Of a stretch of 64,000 nucleotides of DNA, positions 9,990 through 20,754 are shown piece after piece. This stretch comes from Semisulcospira habei (taxonomy: Eukaryota; Mollusca; Gastropoda; Semisulcospiridae): the NCBI GenBank assembly GCA_036245525.1, contig BTPG01000002.1:165983042-166047041 (forward strand). Direction: 5' to 3'. The translations under genes were made by a program, and so were the position numbers. Within the stretch, counting starts at the first letter, position 1. Every line of letters starts with the position of its first letter. The notes beneath the pieces were generated by a model. That model was given only the letters and a program-made list of their open reading frames with translations, did no database searches and was not told the origin of the DNA.

Positions 9990-12480
9990 TAAGCATTGAT
10001 TAATTTATTTTTTGTTATTATTATGTTGGGCGCCCTCGCCCGGGCTATTCACCGGCTTTCTATGGCTTGTGGCGACCGCAAGGGCTACAGGACCGCTACA
10101 CTTCGCACTACAAGATCCCGGCTCAGTGATGTTGGGCCACGCCTCGCCCCGACCATGCAGACGAGAGCCGCTCTAGATGCAGTGCAGAAGAGACGACCTC
10201 ATGATGGGATCCGGGTTCCGGCATTCGCTCACGATCTTCAGTTCCCCTTCGGAAGCAGGTGCTCACCTCACAGAAACCAGGGGTACGAGAGGAACAGGAG
10301 ACGCCGTCCCAGTTCCTTGGCGCGCTACGCAAGGGAAAGACAGGCGCTCCGAATTATCGCCACCGTTCGGGGGAGCGGCCCCCTGAGACTACGTTGTTCC
10401 TTCCAAGTGCGGGGTCCGCCTTCGTTGGATCGCCGCCGGCCGGAGTTCCCCGGACTTCGGAGGGGTTGGACATCCCTTCTCCTGCGTGCGGGACAGACGG
10501 TTCCCGCTGGACGCCAGAGGACGTCATTCGCTGTGGCTGGACGAGGATAGCTTCTCTACGTCGCTACGCTCGCAGTTCCGAGAGGTCTTGCGATCGCCGT
10601 CTACTGCGGGGATTACAGGAGAGTCTACTCGGGCCTGGGACGAAGCAGGTCCCCTCATCGTGTCCAAGCATTTCAAGTCCCTTCCCCTCCTGGTCGGCTT
10701 CTGTCTCCGCTTCAGGGCGCCGGGGGAGGCGCTGGTGGCTTCAGCTTGATCCTACTTTTCTTCCGCTGCCAACGGTTGCTGCGTCCGTCCTAAACGATTA
10801 CGCGCGACCGAGTGGGAGAGTCGGCCACGCAGGGCACCGCGCAGTGGAGATCTTCTTGGCCCCCTGGGCAGACCGACAAGGAGGCTTACCAGGACTGTTG
10901 CTCAGCTGATTCACGCGGCTTGCACCGCCGGATGTAGCAGTCTTCTTAGATCGCTGTGGACCGTCAGACGGGATTGGCAGGGACCCCTCTTCCGCGGAGG
11001 CGCGGTTCGTCTGCTGCACCGGATTGGGTCACTTACATCCGAGAGACGGAGGCGACGTTGTGACGCCAACGGCACAGTCCTGTGAACGTCAGTGGCAGCA
11101 TACTCCAGGCGAGCGAGGGATAGAGGTCAGCGCGGGTGGAGGACTGGTCCGACAGACTTCACGGCGGGCGCCGTCTTCATCGGGGGTATGCACACAGTTC
11201 AGATTTAGCTCCGGCTGAGATGAGTTGCAGCTAGTCGCATCATTCTCACAACGGGGTGCTACTCTTCGCTTGGGCCTGGCCGTAGTCAGCGGTGACCAAG
11301 CACTCTTGTCGCCTCCTTAGACGACAGCTTCGGGACCTAGCGGAAGCGTTAGCTTCCCTGGGTGGAGGCGACTTGGAGTTCCGGCAGGCTGCGGCGCCGG
11401 ACCGGAGCGGATGGACTTGCCCTCGGTAGCGCCTTTGTGAAGTTACCCATTCGGCGCTGTGGATCCTGCGGCCGGGGGCGCAAGTACCGGGAGTTAGACG
11501 GGACAATTTGGCAGGAATTAGTTCCTGAGAGGTCGTTGCGCTCGGGCCTGTGGCAGTATGGTCGACGCAGCTCTTACACTAGACGGTGGATTGGAGCACG
11601 ATCTTCGTCCTTCGACTCAACACAAGTGCCTCGTCATCTTGGCATATGCCAGACAAAGACCTGAGAGCAGCGGTGCGTCTCCAGGACCTGGGACAACTCG
11701 AGTTTTCGAAGTCGTAACCAGTTGGCAAGCCGGGCGGTAGGCTGGGATCATGCCCACTTCGCTGTCGACTAGAGGGCCTACGCTACGGGACAGGTACTAC
11801 GGGTTTTCTTCACGGGGATTCCGTCGAGGATGGAGTGCGTGGTCGTCCTGTTCGAGTGGGACTCCCAGTAGACGGGAGCAGGGCAGTGTAGGAGTGACTC
11901 TCAGTACCTTCTTCAGCTCTCTTAGGACGGATGACTTGCTAGGGGATCACCGTTCAACCTGACACCTCTTCTGCTTGGAGAAGGAGGGCGTAATTGGGAG
12001 AGGCTAGTGCGCTGGAGGCCTGCCGCGCGGGGAGGCGTCGCTGTGGCCAGATCATCCAACTTCACTGCTCGCCATCGAGATTGAATGCCGAGTTATACGC
12101 TTGGTTGTCCGCCATTACTTGTGTTGCAGGTTGGTGGATGTAGGTGCGCACCCGGAGATTGGGCAGCTAGCCCTCTTCCACAGAGGCTTCCTACGGCAGC
12201 CATGGGTGCTACCGAGACAATCCGCAGACCCTCAACCAGTCGAGTTGCGAGGGTAGATGACGAGCGCTGTGTGACGGGAATGACGACAGCCTTCTTTCTT
12301 CCGAACTTGACGAAGCCCCAGCTGGCAGAGTGCTTCCTCGGGGTTTTTCATCTCCTAAGGACGGCCCCCTTTCACCGTTCAGGACAATCTAACCATGATC
12401 GCCGACTCCTACAGGCGATTTCGCTCATCAGACCCGGGTAGCTGCAAAACCTCACTTTCAGAGGCTCCCTTCGCTTTGGA
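9990..12480 (+). pseudogene. Decayed DIRS interior (expected gag and reverse transcriptase region)
   Basis: This GC-rich stretch sits where DIRS elements carry gag and reverse transcriptase/RNase H. Open frames are short and change constantly. I could not pick out a YxDD box or RNase H signature with confidence. A possible gag-like piece is near 10486-10749 (DEDSFSTSLRSQFREVL). The assignment is by position and base composition only. Confidence 0.4.
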
Positions 12481-12899
12481 ATGCCCAGCTGTGCTGCGCA
12501 GGGACCAAGTTCTACCTTGGGGGCTTACGGGATCTCTACCTCGTCCGTTGGAACCCGGCACATGACGCGCCTGACGGATGTTTCAAGGAGGAGAGCTTCA
12601 GGGCAGTCCTTGACTCAACCTCCAGGCTCAGTACTATGCACGCTGTCCACACACCCGGGTGGCTGGCAGTGCCAGTCGACCGGTTCATGTTACAGCTACC
12701 TGAAACATCTGCCTGGACGAGACGCGGCCTACATGACGGCGACAGTTGTTTCGCCCTGCGCGTGTTTGGACGCCACCCGGGAGAACAGACTTCAGAACCC
12801 GGTGACAGCCTTACCTCTTCCAGGGTCAGTATACGTACGCGCTGTTGTCACACACACACAGATTGCTGGCAGTTACGGACGGAAGGCGCCGTGCAACTA

Positions 12900-13380
12900 C
12901 TAACGGTACCAGCCTTCAGGGCCCAGTCGTGGTCGCCTTGGCTGCCCTACAGTCGATGACTGTCCGCCCGTACGAGTGTCAGATTCCACTCAGTAGACCA
13001 GACAATAGGAACCGGTGAGAGCCTTACGTGTGTACCTGCGCCGGACCAAGCTGGTGCAGGGGACGCACACACCTGTTTTCTCCCTCTGTCCACAGGTAGA
13101 CGTGATATCTCAGCCCAGACCTGCTCCTCCTGGTTCCGGGAAGTTATCCGCCCGGCCTTCCAGGACGTTGACCTGTTGATGCCACATGTTGAACATCGAG
13201 GCGCACGAGGTCAGAGCCATGGCCGCAAGTTCCGCTGCGACAGCACCGGTGCAGTCAAAGACTTGTGGCGGCTATGAGATGGCGAGCGGAGTCCACTTTC
13301 GCCCGCTTCTACCTGAGGGACTTCTCCTCCCAGCGACAGAACCTCTCGCTGGTGGGAGACACCGCAGCAGCGCAACACTC
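12900..13380 (+). pseudogene. DIRS-type tyrosine recombinase, C-terminal remnant
   Basis: Fragments in shifting frames match the end of a DIRS tyrosine recombinase. RRDISAQTCSSWFREVIR is read near 13085-13150. HEVRAMAAS, the box with catalytic His-x-x-Arg, is near 13204-13230. WRAESTFARFYLRD, which holds the nucleophilic tyrosine, is near 13280-13322. The enzyme would insert the circular DNA intermediate. Frameshifts between these boxes make it non-functional. It lies just before the internal complementary region, as in DIRS elements. Confidence 0.75.
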
Positions 13381-13512
13381 CCTCCCGGCGCCCTAGGCGC
13401 CGCAGGTATCTTAGCTAAAATTATCGGGAGTGTGCTGCAGGAGGGCGAGTTTGTGGGCAATGTTGTTGGCAGTAGGGGCGCTATAGCGGCACCCACCTCC
13501 TCTTTGGGATTC

Positions 13513-13610
13513 TTCCTAAGTGTAATACCATCGGTAATGTGTTTTGAGAAAACAAATGAATTTTTCAATTAAAATGTATTTTTTTGAAAAATACTTACCG
13601 ATGGTATTAC
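13513..13610. repeat. Internal complementary region of the DIRS-like element
   Basis: Positions 13513-13556 are the exact reverse complement of the left end (7336-7379, 44 bp). Positions 13554-13610 are the exact reverse complement of the right end (15530-15586, 57 bp). The two halves share three bases (AAA, i.e. TTT in the ends). This diagnostic DIRS feature is thought to template joining of the ends into a circle. Confidence 0.9.
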
Positions 13611-14007
13611 TCGAAGGTCCCTCCCTCCGGCCCCGCTTGCCGCAGTTCGCTAAGAACTAAACTGGGGTATGCTGGGTAATCTTGTACCGGATGTGAGTAA
13701 GGGGAGGCTATTCGGGTTTGACATGGTCTATGGCGCCCCACTCCTGCCAACACCCCCCTTATACAGGCAGACCTGTGCACCATGCGTATTTTCCCGTATT
13801 TTATACGGACAGACATAAAAAATACGGAAATACGATTTTTTTTCTAAGACAATCCGATTTTTGTGAAGGCAAAGTACGAAAGTCAATATATCGTCTGCTA
13901 TGCAAGGGAGAGCAGCAAATTCGTTTTGTATTTCTGCCTCAAGTCATTGCGCATGCGTGGAGATTCTTTCACAGCTTTTTTTCTGGTAGTGCTTAAAATG
14001 GCGGAAA

Positions 14008-14436
14008 GTGCTGATTTTCAGCATTCTGATAATGAGGATTGAGAGCCATGTGCAAAGAAAAGATGTTTGCAAACTTATCGAAGTGCTTACAGCAAAACTT
14101 GGCCTTTCCTTTCACAAAGTAAACAGAGTAGTTGCCATGTTTTTTTGCAAAATCTGTGAAACGGACATCTCAATCCGAAGCGGCGGAGGAAATGACATCG
14201 CACGTCATGTGAAATCTTCAAAGCACCAGTCAATCGAGGCAGCTAAGAAAAACAGTTGTATTACTTCGTTTTTTTCGTCGGCCTCAACTGCAAAAAACAC
14301 AGAAGAAGATCAGCTTGCTATCACAAACGCTGAAGTCAAAATGTGTGAATTGATCGTGCATCATAATTTGTCATTGGCCTCTGCTGACACAATGGCACCA
14401 GTAATGCACACTGTGAAAGAATTTTCTCGACAGTAA
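14008..14436 (+). pseudogene. hAT transposase N-terminal remnant with BED-like zinc finger
   Basis: The 142-residue ORF has a C-x2-C ... H-x5-H finger (FFCKICETDIS, NDIARHVKSSKHQ, about residues 46-73), as in hAT-related proteins, where it binds transposon DNA. The catalytic core is absent. Just after the stop, at 14445-14580 in another frame, a hydrophobic stretch SLADDTLEALLLLKSKP resembles the C-terminal dimerisation region of hAT transposases. The coding region therefore looks like an internal deletion joining both ends. The start codon is uncertain; a later ATG precedes the finger. Confidence 0.65.
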
Positions 14437-14586
14437 GAAAAAACAGAACGGACCACAGAGCTTCACTGGCAGATGACACTCTGGAAGCATTGCTTCTTTT
14501 AAAGTCAAAGCCTGGTTATCCTTTTGACAGCAGCAGGCAGCATTCTTCTGAGAAATTGAAGAAATTCAGGAGTGCCTATTATCAGG

Positions 14587-15009
14587 GGCGGGGCGGTCCG
14601 TGGCGCAGTGGTTAAGGCGCCTGCCACCAATGCCAAAGGTGCGCGGTTCGATACCGGGTTCCGGCGTTGGACTTTTCTCCTCTGGTAAGTGTCACCGTTA
14701 ATTCGGGCGGACCGTCGGGGGTTCTTTCTCCGGGTACTCCGGTTCTTCCACCCCCCCCCCCCACCCCCCCACTTTGGTACCGGTTTCAGGCCACTTTACA
14801 AATTTCAAATACAAGCGATCAAAAATCTCTGTAACTTCAGTAGCTGACTGGCCCTTCATTTGTTGTACTGTGTTTGTCTTAAATGGCGTAAATCCGTGTC
14901 TGTTTCGTGAGTGTGTGTCAGTGTTGGGTTTCAGGCGCGGCGCTTTGAGTCGATTTCCCCAAAATTGAGAAAAAGCGCCTATATAATAACGGTATTATTA
15001 TTATTATTT
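14587..15009 (+). mobile_element. tRNA-derived SINE (family B) inside the hAT element
   Basis: The head has a polymerase III A box (TGGCGCAGTGGTTAAGG) and a B box (GGTTCGATACC). A C-rich middle follows. The end AAAGCGCCTATATAATAA plus ATT triplets resembles the 3' tail of the L2/CR1-like LINE at 4885-5062. A second copy lies at 37530-37908. A possible short target duplication (TTATCAG) flanks it. Confidence 0.75.
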
Positions 15010-16807
15010 ATCAGTCTCTTCAGTGATTGAATTGAGATACTGATTGGATTAATTGTACAGTTAGTCACTTAGTGTATAGTTTTTCTCTGTGTTCCAGTAT
15101 AGTAATTGTAAGAAGAAAAAGACTGACATGAACTTAGGCTCTTGTAGACTCTTGGTGCAATGCTATAACACTGTGCCCGTGAATAGGAATATCATTCAGA
15201 CTGTTGCTATTAATTCTAAAGTGAGCTGGGCCCCTGTTGGCTGTGAGGACAATAATGAAAGAAAACATAAGCACGCTCAATTCAACAAGGTATGTCTTGA
15301 TTGTTATTATTATTATTATAGGTATGGACATTTATTATTTTATGCAAAGTAAAACTTAAAAAGGATGACATTTGGAAGAGACGAGATTTCCGAAAATACT
15401 GACATGTTGTGAATAATACTGAAAACTGTCGGAAAAGTACTGAAAGAGGTTGTGGAGGTGTGCACAGGTCTGTACAGGCACAACCAAAATTTGGTTAAAA
15501 TTAGGCTAGCTAAGAGCCATTTCCTAAGTGTAATACCATCGGTAAGTATTTTTCAAAAAAATACATTTTAATTGAAAAATTCATTTTTACATGATGTCCA
15601 AATGTTGTAATGTAAGATGTTGCAATTGATGTACCGTGGTCTCTCGTGCTCACACATATAACCTTCGTTCTTATTTCATGGTTACACAATCAGTAACTCA
15701 ATCTTGCTTTGTTCGCGTCTTGTAGTTGAAGTCCACATCATGTAATTAGTTGTACACTGATAGTCCATAAGCTAGCAGGATCTACCGTGCACCCCCCCCC
15801 CCCCCCCCCCAGTACTCAATAAGATGGGTTTCAAAGTGTACCATAGTATGTCATCCTGAGATGTTTAAGCCATGTTCCCCCGAAAATCTATAGGAACACA
15901 CCAGAGATATAGCCGATGGCGCAAGGGTACCCCCATTCACGCTCTTTGCGGTTGCTAAAATGAGGTTGAGAAACATTTTCCTCTAAATAAATCAGAGTTC
16001 ATTCGAAAGCCCAAATCAGACACTATTATGTTAAGGCACACCTTCTGCGTCCTGTGCAAAAAAAAAAAAAACAGAATGAAAAAATATTTAATCTATGGCT
16101 CACAGTGAAGGTATGTGTGCACCCAGTAAACAGCCATTTCCACAAAAAAGACAAAAATAATGTATCAGATGCCTTCAGACATTTTTTATAGCACTGGCAG
16201 TCTATTTTCAGGCTTACATCATTAAAATAGGATGTCACAATTATTGTAAACTTAACTAGGTGATTCTATTATCACTGTGAGTGCCACAGTGGTTGATTTT
16301 GTATTCCTACCCCAAAGTTGTAAAAATAAACAAAATTAATTAGAAACAATTATTAAATTTATTCCATTTCATTTTGACCTCTCCTTACCTATTAAGTTTC
16401 AATAATGTGAGCGTAAAGTGCAAGAAAATAAGGAAAGTTGGCATCCTTTACAATAAATTCATGGTGAATGATAGCCTTTTCCCATTTAAAATTGCTGAAT
16501 TGGGGAACATACGTTGTTTCTGATGCCCTCAAAAATTCTTTATACAACTGATAGATCTTTCTTAGATTTTATTGGTTAGGATAGAGTACCACAGTTACTC
16601 CCAACCTGATTTTATGATGCTGTGATGCATTTAGGGGCCACAGTGGCTAAATCTGCTGCCCTACCCCCATTTTACCAGTACACAAAAGAACGCAAAATGA
16701 CCATAACAATTGCTTATGTCATACTCCTCTGTTTAAATATTTCTGGTGCCAGTTTTCATAACAAATTATGCATAATGAGCATAACAATTTGTGATCATTT
16801 CATTAAT

Positions 16808-17133
16808 TTCACCCACCGGTTGCCTGGGGACTGGGGGGTTAGTATTTTTAGTTCCAGGGTCACCTGTCAGCCCACAGGGGGTTTTTCTCTATCTGGGCAT
16901 GTGTTCTGTCTACCTTGTCCATTCACTGTATTTGCTTTTAAACTCCCTACTGTGCACTGCCTGTAGCTCTTGATTGGATGGTGTTGCTAAGGTCTTAGCT
17001 TATTTAGCCCATGTAGGTTTATTAATGTTTGACGCTGGCGACTACATCAATTTCTGTTAGTTTTTTTCACAGCATGCAGCACGTCCTGAGAAGCCTGTTG
17101 CTGTCGGACGTTAGCATGTACAATCATCATCAT
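16808..17133 (+). mobile_element. Decayed copy of SINE family A
   Basis: The sequence follows the family A order (GGGGTTAGTATTTTTAGTTC, a CACAGGGGGTTTTTCTC block, TGCCTGTAGCTCTTGAT, CTGGCGACTACATCAA, GCACGTCCTGAGAAGCC, GTTAGCATGTACAATCATC) with many single-base deletions. Its tail drifts from TCAA to TCATCATCA. It is older than the other copies in this window. Confidence 0.8.
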
Positions 17134-17474
17134 CATATTCATGTGACCCATCATTAATTGTAACTTTTAAGTGGCTGTCTTTAGGTGATATTTACCTAGC
17201 ATAAGGTGGGTCTAGTAAGATATCCCCTTTTCTTTTCCATTAATTTTATCTAGAAATGTGTAAATATGAATATGCATAATAAGTTTCATGGTTCCTAACA
17301 GCCTAAACAATGTTATCAAAATACTTAGTTTCCACATGTCCACCACGAGATCATCACTTCCACCTCCATTTTTTGCCTTTTTTGCAACGTTCAATTACTT
17401 AATGGCCATCTTTAAATCTTATGTTGTTCTGGCTGCCAATGAGTGAGCGGTCAAGAGGTCGGCAGCAGGAAAAT

Positions 17475-19570
17475 GACTAAGTGCCAAAAGGTGCTCTCAC
17501 AAAGAGGACAACTGGGTTGAAAATCAACGTGTGACATAAAGTACCAGAAAATGTATTAAGTGATGTACACTGTATTGGCAATGTGCTTGTAAAAGAAAAA
17601 GATAATATCTGAAATGGTTTTTGAGAAAATGGCTGTTAAGATTTGTAAGTTTGGATATGTCGGACATCAGGTATTGCGACATAGTGCCTTTAAATTAGTG
17701 GGATAAAAAAAAACACAAATCAGTTTCTAAACAGTTAAAATAATAAGTAGTGGTCACAATTGACCTATCCAAACAATTACTGCTTTTTGGCTTAGAATGT
17801 TCTAATCCCCGAACATGAGTTGTGTTGCAATACCTGACATCCGACCATATTCAATTTTTAAAACATTTTTAAAACATCCTACAACCAAGAAAAACACACT
17901 TTGTCATGTTATATACCACTCACAGGAATACATGCACACATTAGAGCACAATGGGAGTCTATCTTTGCTGTCCAAATATATTTATTGGCAGTCAGGGCCA
18001 GAATTTGTAACTTATGTCGAACATCAGGATTGCAGCAGATATCCCCAGAATAGTTATCAGAAGCCACAAACACAAAGCCTTTCCCCCAGTTTCAAGCTAC
18101 AATATTTAACAAACAAAACAGATATGAAGAACAAACTGCATACAGCTTTCTGATGTAATATACATGATGAAACATGACGTGCTAAACAGTCTGCGCCTGT
18201 AAAAATAAAACAAATATTCAAATAAGTATATCTGTGTACAGGCTGATGCACTATTTTAACTCTGACCCTCAGATTTAGAAGGTCCTAATGGCTATGTAAC
18301 TGGTTGTCCAAAATGGCTCATTTTAACAGTGCCTTTGCCCCCAAAAGTTCTACAATCCATATGTGTTGAACGTCAGGATTGCAGCAACAAATGTTGGCAC
18401 AAGCCTGACGTCCGATACATTTTTTATCATTGCATTATTATGTTATGAAATTCACCTGTTTCTTGATCTCATTATCTTATGTTTGCGTCACAACAACTGC
18501 ACGTCTCCATCAAACGACAAAAATACATCGGTGACTGTGTTCATTCAAATAACTCATTTACCAACTTGCATCGATCGGAGGTCAGATTTGCGACACGTGT
18601 TCGCGATCGAACGTCAGGTTGCTACAGCCATAAAATTTGTTATCACAAGAAATCATCTTCATTCTCCAACCTACTGCCTAAAATCGGTGCTGGAGTCTCG
18701 GGCGATTCAAACTCTTGAAATGGTCCCTTACAATATTTATACAATAAACATTTGGCTCTTTATTTTGTCTATAATTACACTCGAATGTCAGAAGTGATCG
18801 AACGTCAGATTTATGAAAACAGTTGCGACAAAATGTCACGAGTGGTAGCTCTCCATTGACAAACCGGACATTCAAAACAACCACGCTGGAATGTGGCCCA
18901 TAATGCATCTATCATAACCGGACGATCGTAGACCAAAAAAACCCAAAACAACTTCGTTAAACTTGTCAAATAGTTGAACGTCAGATCTTGCGACAAAAAC
19001 TGGCCGCTCACAATTTTTTTGCCAGCTTAGAAAACTGTGACGGAAAAGTAAATTTAAAGCCTATAAAATATTCAACGAAAGCGAAACAACGCAATGACGC
19101 CATTTCCGGTTTGGGTCAGCGTGCCTTTCGCTAGCACAAGTTTGCGGAATTTAAGATGCTGCTGTTGCGACAAATCTGACGTCCGACAGTGGCTACTTTC
19201 AAGAGCAATAAACAAAAGCATGGCTTACCTTCAAATCTGGGAAATACATGGATTATAAGATCAGTCTTCCCTGAACATATGGGCATGGTTGGCACCAGGT
19301 TTGTTATTGTTGCTTTTACACGCGAGATCAAAACAGACCGACGGCAAGTCATCGTCCGCTTTCCCGGGCCGATTTTTATTGGTGAATTCTAGCGTTTTAC
19401 AGTATACTCACCAAACGGCTTTACCTTAGGTGCAGAAATTATTGCCAGTATATCTTCAATTATTCACACACACATTGCACTTGTTAAAGTCAACACATGT
19501 CTTTTTAAACAGATTTTAGTTTCCCGCAAAAGAGATCACTCACTTTTTGCTCACCTTTTGGCACTTAGTC
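17475..19570. mobile_element. 2.1 kb non-autonomous DNA element with 4-bp target duplication (copy 1)
   Basis: Inverted ends read GACTAAGTGCCAAAAGGTG, with CACCTTTTGGCACTTAGTC at the right. AAAT flanks both sides (17471-17474, 19571-19574). The uninterrupted counterpart in the inverted repeat at 15761-15987 has a single AAAT, which confirms a 4-bp duplication. No transposase is encoded. The interior holds about ten copies of a motif near TCGAACGTCAGATTTGCGAC in both orientations (for example 17660, 17824, 18017, 18365, 18394, 18575, 18607, 18798, 18974, 19165). Sola and Academ elements make duplications of similar size, but no assignment is made. Confidence 0.8.
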
Positions 19571-19794
19571 AAATGTTTCTCAACCTCATTTTAGCATCCA
19601 CGAAGAGCATGAATGGGGTACCCTTGCGCCATCGGCTATATCTCTGGTGTGTTCCTAAGGATTTTCAGGGAACATGGCTTAAACATCTCAGGACATACTA
19701 AGGTACACTTTGAAACCCATCTTATTGAGTACTTGGGGGGGGGGGGGGGGGGGAGGGGGGTGCACGGTAAACTCTGCTAGCTTATGGACTATGA

Positions 19795-20750
19795 CAACCA
19801 CAATCTGTTCTTGCTTTGTTGTTTTCTAGCGGAGGGTGGGGGTGTCTGTCTATGACAATTTGACAAAAATGTGTTGTGGTTGGTGTCCTGGATACTAAAG
19901 CTTGAATCAGTACTGCCAGAAAACTGGCTCTTGTTGCTGAGAACCATTGTGCTCTTCACTGTAGCACAGTAATTCAGTGCTTGCACACATGTTTACTGAA
20001 AAAAGCATATTATATGTAATGGAAGTCATTGAAACGCAAACCTGATTACATTAGATTGCAAAATAGCAAAAACTAAATAAAAATCCGAAATTGCCAAATA
20101 TACTTGCGTTTGGTATTTTATACACCAAGTATAACACCTATAGTTGGCTGTGTGATGAATGTAACCAGTGCAAGATTGAGTTTCTAAAGTCTGCAAGAGG
20201 CATAGACGTTCAAAAGTCCTCACGACCTAAGGGTCGTTATGAGAATCTATGCATATTGCTCAAGATTTTATCTGATAGTGTTACTCAAACTGAGGAAGTA
20301 GATGCAGACTAAGTAACGATTATAATCCACATCTGCAAGTAGCACATATCCTCATGAGTCGCCTCTGCCCGCGGGTTCATGAAAATCTACGCCTCTGACT
20401 GGTTCCATTCATGCTCATGTTTCTCAAATTGAGTGTAACTGAAAACAGCCATGACTGTAACCAAATGGCAGGCAAGCACTGCGAAAACGTAAACAGTGAG
20501 AGAGTCTGCGGGCCAAGTTACCAAGATGTGTTGACAAGTTTGACATCGAAAATGCCGAAAAAATATATATATTTGTTTACTTATGGATTTTCAAAATGAC
20601 CTATTGATTTTATGTTCCTCCGGTCATATGACTTATTGACTGCAAAACTCAACCTAATCACTGTGACTGTGCTGTGTCTGCACACTGTATTCATGAGTAA
20701 TGCTTTCCTGAGGCATTGTCAGTGTCATACAGCATACCAAGAGCATTTAT
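19795..20750. other. No feature recognised
   Basis: AT-rich DNA with only short incidental open frames on both strands. Confidence 0.4.
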
Positions 20751-20754
20751 ATAT

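Larger units (their letters stand above)
13770..15472 (+). mobile_element. Non-autonomous hAT-type DNA transposon nested in the DIRS repeat
   Basis: The insertion is bounded by an 8-bp direct repeat TACAGGCA (13762-13769 and 15473-15480), present once in the uninterrupted left DIRS repeat. Inverted ends read GACCTGTGCAC at the left and GTGCACAGGTC(TG) at the right. If the ends are taken as CAGACC they overlap the duplication by two bases, so the exact border is uncertain. An 8-bp duplication and a zinc-finger ORF point to hAT. Most of the transposase is missing. Confidence 0.78.
7336..15586 (+). mobile_element. DIRS-like tyrosine-recombinase retrotransposon, decayed, with a nested hAT insertion
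   Basis: DIRS elements replicate through an RNA and probably a circular DNA that a tyrosine recombinase inserts. The full layout is visible: left inverted repeat (7336-7537), GC-rich interior, tyrosine recombinase remnant (about 12900-13380), internal complementary region (13513-13610) and right inverted repeat (13649-13769 plus 15473-15586). The complementary region equals the reverse complements of the two element ends joined with a 3-nt TTT overlap, which fixes both boundaries. Without the hAT insertion the element is about 6.5 kb. The coding part is broken by many stops and frameshifts, so this copy cannot be autonomous. Confidence 0.87.
13649..15586 (-). repeat. Right inverted terminal repeat of the DIRS-like element, split by a hAT insertion
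   Basis: The inner part (13649-13769) is the inverse of 7417-7537. The outer part (15473-15586) is the inverse of the remainder plus a 42-base end not present at the left. The interruption and its 8-bp duplication are explained by the hAT element at 13770-15472. Confidence 0.85.
15761..19791. mobile_element. DNA element with about 220-bp inverted terminal repeats, interrupted by another element
   Basis: Left repeat 15761-15987 and right repeat 19571-19791 are inverted copies. Outer ends read TAGTCCATAAGCTAGCAG, then TACCGTGCAC followed by a long C (or G) run. TGA flanks both ends (15758-15760, 19792-19794), a possible 3-bp target duplication. Without the nested 2.1 kb insertion the element is about 1.9 kb. 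No transposase is seen inside, so it is non-autonomous. Superfamily not assigned. Confidence 0.7.
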
